Part shown: positions 61,147 through 64,000 of the stretch, one piece after another
How positions within the stretch are numbered: the stretch's first letter is position 1
Layout of the letters: each line of letters starts with the position of its first letter
From: Tautonia rosea
GTDB taxonomy: Bacteria; Planctomycetota; Planctomycetia; Isosphaerales; Isosphaeraceae
Assembly: GCF_012958305.1 (NCBI RefSeq)
Contig: NZ_JABBYO010000003.1
Span: 62,001 to 126,000, forward strand
Direction: 5' to 3'
DNA: 64,000 bases
Translations under genes and position numbers: made by a program
Notes under the pieces: generated by a model
Seen by the model: only the letters and a program-made list of their open reading frames with translations
Database searches by the model: none
What the model was told of the DNA's origin: nothing

Positions 61147-61947
61147 GTGAACGGGAATCGGATCGAAGTGGCCTTCTCCGGCGACCTGACCGACCCGTGG
61201 GTCGCGGCCCTCCGCAATGCCATTCATGAGACCTCGACCCCAATCGATGGGGTGGTGCTCCCACAGGACTGGTCGCCTTCCCCCTTCCTCTCGGTCTTGG
61301 TACTCCATCGAGGAACCCTCTCCGTGGCCGAGGCTGATCGTTTGCGACGGCTCCGCGAGTCTGATCCGTCGCTTCGGGTCATCCTCGTTGTGGGTCCGCA
61401 CGCCAGGTATCATCAGATCATGGTCTGGTCGGGGATCGTGGACGTTCTCCTCCCCGAAGCCACTGCCTGCGAGACGATTGCCCGTTACGTCGGGCAGCCA
61501 ACGCATTCCCGAATCGTGCCAGCCAAACCACTTCCGGTCGCCTTGGCCTGCGGTCAGTGGGAACTGGGCCGCTTGTTGAGTGACGCACTCATCGATGCTG
61601 GTTATGCACCGCGACGCGAGCGAGACAATCCCCTCCATGGGCCAGAAGCCTGGGTGGTCTGGGATGTTCCCGTCCTCGATCCAGATTGGTCCAGTCGGCT
61701 GGCAATGGCTGCGCAGCGACGAGGGGTGATCGCCTTGCTCGGTCTTGCCAATCGCGATACGGTTGTCACGGCCCGAGCCAGTGGAGCGATTGCCTGCCTC
61801 GATCTCCCGTGTGATCCCGACGATCTGATTTATGTGCTCGATCGGCTCACCACTGCAAGCCGATCGGCTTCACTGCGGCGCGATTCGTCACATCCGCACC
61901 GGACCCGATCGTTCGATCGGCAAACGCGTGCCAGAACACCATCATAG
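61147..61947 (+). CDS. Tandem pseudo-receiver-like protein
   Basis: A 266-residue protein that looks like two degenerate response-regulator receiver folds in tandem. Half one has FLSVLVLHRG, PSLRVILVVGPHAR and SGIVDVLLPEATACETIARYV; half two has PEAWVVWDVPVLDPDW, RGVIALLGLA and ASGAIACLDLPCDPDDLIYVLDRL, which follows the receiver end 'GA-x-x-x-L-x-K-P-x-x-x-x-x-L' but with Leu for the conserved Lys. The phospho-acceptor Asp and acid pair at the N-termini are missing in both halves. The start is GTG at 61147 with GGGGGTGA upstream. It lies 133 bp before the aminotransferase gene on the same strand; the role is unknown. Confidence 0.6.
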   Translation: MNGNRIEVAFSGDLTDPWVAALRNAIHETSTPIDGVVLPQDWSPSPFLSVLVLHRGTLSVAEADRLRRLRESDPSLRVILVVGPHARYHQIMVWSGIVDVLLPEATACETIARYVGQPTHSRIVPAKPLPVALACGQWELGRLLSDALIDAGYAPRRERDNPLHGPEAWVVWDVPVLDPDWSSRLAMAAQRRGVIALLGLANRDTVVTARASGAIACLDLPCDPDDLIYVLDRLTTASRSASLRRDSSHPHRTRSFDRQTRARTPS

Positions 61948-62080
61948 TCGGCCCAGTGCGTTCCCGGTTCACCTTGCCGAGAAGATGCTGGTCGCTGGGC
62001 GCCGGTTGGGATAGTCTCTGCGTTGAATTCGCGAGATGTGGACCTGTCGCGATGTCACGCAACACGGAGACGCACCGATA

Positions 62081-63412
62081 ATGACTCCCCGCCTTTCGAG
62101 ACGATCGTTGCTCGGAGCTGCCTCAGCCCTTGGCTTGACCTGGAGTGGCTCGCGAGCGACTGCGATTTCGGTCGACACTCGACCGGCGGTCCTCGGGGGA
62201 ACCCCTGTACGCACCGCATCGTTCCCTAGGTGGCCGATCTTCGGTGACGAGGAAATCTCTGCCCTGGTCGATGTCTTGCGCTCCGGGGCCTGGTACCGAG
62301 GCAGTGGCAATCGGGTCGAGCAGTTCGAGTCTGCCTGGGCCGATCGCCTCGGAAGCAAACACTGCGTGGCGACGGCCAATGGCACCAGTGCCCTGATCAC
62401 CTCGCTCAACGCCTTGGACGTTGGTCCGGGAGACGAGGTCATCGTCCCGCCGTACACGTTTGTGGCAACAATCAACGCTATCTTGATTCAACATGCTTTG
62501 CCTGTGTTCGTCGACGTGGACCCCGAAACCTCTCAGATCGATCCGAGCAAGATCGAGGCCGCCATTACCGATCGGACCCGAGCCTTGATGCCGGTCCATA
62601 TCGGTGGGTCACCGGCCGACATGGATGCGATCATGGCCATCGCCTCCAAGCACGGTCTTCCGGTGATCGAAGACGCTTGCCAGTCTCACCTGGCCGAATG
62701 GCGGGGCAAGAAGGTTGGTACGATCGGCGATCTCGGTTGTTTTAGCTTCCAGGCGAGCAAGAATCTCAACTCGGGTGAGGGGGGGGCCGTGATGACCCAG
62801 GACCCTCGCTTGCAGGCAGAGTGCATGAGCTTCCAGAACAACGGCCGGTCCGGACCCGGGATGCCCGGCATCTTCGCCCGCAACGGAGCGAATCTCCGGC
62901 TCACCGAGTTCCAGGGGGCGTTGCTCATGGCACAGATGACCCGGCTGGATGCCCAGTCGAAACTTCGGGAGGAGAACGCCTCAATCCTCACCGAGCAGCT
63001 GAACGACATCCCGGGCGTCACCCCCGCGCGGATGTACGAGGGCTGCACGCGTAATGCCTATCACCTTTATATGTTCCGTTACGATCCGGATCAGTTCTCC
63101 GGTCTCTCTCGCTCCGGTTTCCTCAAGGCACTTGCGGCGGAGGGAATCCCGGCCTCCGGCGGTTATGGGCCGCTCTACCACGAGCCGTTCCTCAGACGAG
63201 CACTCGATTCCCGAGGTTTCCGCGCCGTCTACTCCCCTCAGAAGCTTGCTGACTACGAGGCCCGCATCGATTGTCCAGGGAACGATCAACTCTGCCAGGA
63301 GGCTGTCTGGCTGACGCAGACAACCCTGCTGGGCAATCGACAGGACATGGATCAGATCGCGACCGCGATTCGCAAGATTCGCGAGCACGCGGGCACCATC
63401 GCCGCCCTCTAA
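62081..63412 (+). CDS. DegT/DnrJ/EryC1/StrS aminotransferase with Tat leader
   Basis: A 443-residue PLP enzyme of the sugar aminotransferase family. The cofactor site includes Lys227 ([13 protein letters not shown]), Asp198 ([13 protein letters not shown]), [30 protein letters not shown] and the C-terminal PLYHEPF. The odd feature is the N-terminus: [28 protein letters not shown], a good twin-arginine signal with an AxA-like cleavage site, in a family that normally acts in the cytoplasm on nucleotide sugars. GGAG lies about 11 bases before the ATG at 62081. It is convergent with the HD-GYP gene, sharing a strong hairpin. The substrate and true location are uncertain. Confidence 0.9.
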   Translation: MTPRLSRRSLLGAASALGLTWSGSRATAISVDTRPAVLGGTPVRTASFPRWPIFGDEEISALVDVLRSGAWYRGSGNRVEQFESAWADRLGSKHCVATANGTSALITSLNALDVGPGDEVIVPPYTFVATINAILIQHALPVFVDVDPETSQIDPSKIEAAITDRTRALMPVHIGGSPADMDAIMAIASKHGLPVIEDACQSHLAEWRGKKVGTIGDLGCFSFQASKNLNSGEGGAVMTQDPRLQAECMSFQNNGRSGPGMPGIFARNGANLRLTEFQGALLMAQMTRLDAQSKLREENASILTEQLNDIPGVTPARMYEGCTRNAYHLYMFRYDPDQFSGLSRSGFLKALAAEGIPASGGYGPLYHEPFLRRALDSRGFRAVYSPQKLADYEARIDCPGNDQLCQEAVWLTQTTLLGNRQDMDQIATAIRKIREHAGTIAAL

Positions 63413-63446
63413 TCCAACGTGTGTCGCTCCAGTCCCTGTTCGGGTC

Positions 63447-63488
63447 GATCGCGTTGCTCAACAGCAAGTGAGGTCGAGCAACGCGATC
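63447..63488. terminator. Bidirectional hairpin between convergent genes
   Basis: GATCGCGTTGCTC and its exact complement GAGCAACGCGATC (13 bp) flank a 16-base loop. The right arm runs into the stop codon of the HD-GYP gene, and the left arm begins 35 bases after the aminotransferase stop. T-runs are absent, so termination may be Rho-assisted or the hairpin may protect both transcript ends. Confidence 0.6.
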
Positions 63489-64000
63489 AGGAGAACTCAG
63501 GAGGATCGACGACGGAATCCGCAATGTATGAGGAGTTCTTGCTGCGATTGATCGTGTCATCCACGACTTGAACGACACTCTGGCCAAGGCCCTTTTGCCG
63601 GATGCTCTCAATCTTTTCCCGGCATGTGAACATCGCGTCGACGACCTCGGGATCCCACTGTGTCCCGGCTCCGTTGCGGAAGATCCGATCGATCTGTTCC
63701 GAGGCCAGTCGGCGGCGATAGGGGCGGGTGCTTGACATGGCGTCGAACGCATCCGCCACCGCGAGAATGCGGGCAATCTGAGGAATCTGATTCCCGCTAA
63801 GCCCGTCGGGATAGCCGGAGCCGTCAAAGTTTTCGTGATGGTGCGCCACACCGGGCAACAGGTGATGCAGTTTCTTTAAGTCTGAAAGAATCTGCACGCC
63901 AATGGTTGGATGACGCTTGATCTCGTTGAACTCCTCCGGTGTCAGGGGACCAGGCTTCTGCAAGGTCGCGTCGCTGATTCCGATCTTGCCGACATCGTGC
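63487..64000 (-). CDS. HD-GYP domain protein, C-terminal part (truncated by window edge)
   Basis: The frame runs off the right edge, so only the last 171 or so residues are seen. They include the HD-GYP core: HDVGKIGISD at the edge, EIKRHPTIGVQIL, HHHENFDGSGYPDGLSG, with the GYP triplet, and ILAVADAFDAMSSTRPYR. All metal-ligand His/Asp expected in this part are present, so it should hydrolyse cyclic di-GMP or a related dinucleotide. After the domain comes an extra tail of about 60 residues. Sensor or receiver domains would lie beyond the window. It is convergent with the aminotransferase gene. Confidence 0.92.
   Translation of the reverse strand, partial: HDVGKIGISDATLQKPGPLTPEEFNEIKRHPTIGVQILSDLKKLHHLLPGVAHHHENFDGSGYPDGLSGNQIPQIARILAVADAFDAMSSTRPYRRRLASEQIDRIFRNGAGTQWDPEVVDAMFTCREKIESIRQKGLGQSVVQVVDDTINRSKNSSYIADSVVDPPEFS

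Noticed and set aside
1-64000. CRISPR arrays, insertion sequences, prophage or integron features
   Set aside because: I found no regularly spaced identical repeats, no transposase or integrase motifs and no terminal inverted repeats bounding a gene.

Overview
The window (about 65% GC) comes from a planctomycete, most likely Isosphaeraceae or a close relative. This is inferred from family content: a DUF1559 pseudopilin-like protein, a TIGR03067 double-repeat protein, a formylglycine-type sulfatase, two Gfo/Idh/MocA oxidoreductases, an ECF sigma factor coupled to a giant TPR Ser/Thr kinase, FG-GAP and DUF4214 proteins, and two large exported proteins whose N-termini carry the 'LE-x-R-x-(L/M)L' motif typical of this phylum. 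I see no phage, insertion sequence, CRISPR array or rRNA. It reads as ordinary chromosome with many signalling and exported-protein genes.

Layout. 0-1 kb: the 3' end of an ABC ATPase and a DUF985 cupin. 1.1-6.3 kb: a tight minus-strand run, ceramidase > FG-GAP protein > CsaA > HGSNAT-like acyltransferase > quinone oxidoreductase. 6.4-6.9 kb: a Tat-exported 12-Cys copper-storage-like protein with its own terminator. 7.1-9.3 kb: subtilase with Pro-Thr linker and DUF4214 tail. 9.9-13.0 kb: two Gfo/Idh/MocA genes flanking nikR. 13.5-17.6 kb: a pseudokinase, an 809-bp gap with a three-copy degenerate repeat, a sulfatase and a TIGR03067 protein, then tRNA-Leu(UAG). 17.7-20.6 kb: Tat-type FAD oxidoreductase and nucleoside hydrolase. 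20.7-25.4 kb: M48 peptidase, LemA, BI-1 and a trypsin-like protease, all minus strand. 25.5-30.3 kb: polytopic membrane protein, beta-barrel porin, YdjM-like hydrolase. 30.4-35.0 kb: TPR kinase and ECF sigma. 35.3-39.0 kb: DUF1559 protein and Lhr-type helicase, convergent.

39.3-42.2 kb: an LE-x-R surface protein and a SurA/PrsA-like foldase. 42.3-45.3 kb: di-haem cytochrome c, sulfite-oxidase-type molybdoenzyme (a SorAB-like pair) and an NAD epimerase. 45.5-48.3 kb: cardiolipin synthase, threonine/serine dehydratase and an Flp pilin. 48.3-53.6 kb: alpha/beta hydrolase, PdeM-like phosphoesterase, a possible secretin-like exported protein and an esterase. 53.6-57.5 kb: APC permease and an M28 glutamate carboxypeptidase-type enzyme, probably one run with the esterase. 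57.7-64 kb: a short GH172/DUF2961-like protein, an unknown protein, an SPL-family radical SAM protein, a secreted small protein, a double pseudo-receiver, a Tat-exported DegT-type aminotransferase and the C-terminus of an HD-GYP protein.

Functional themes: envelope and export quality control (M48, LemA, BI-1, PPIase, S1 and S8 proteases), phosphosignalling with several catalytically degenerate members, metal handling (NikR, copper storage, molybdoenzyme) and DNA repair (Lhr, PdeM, SPL). The least explained sequence is the repeat array at 14712-15125.
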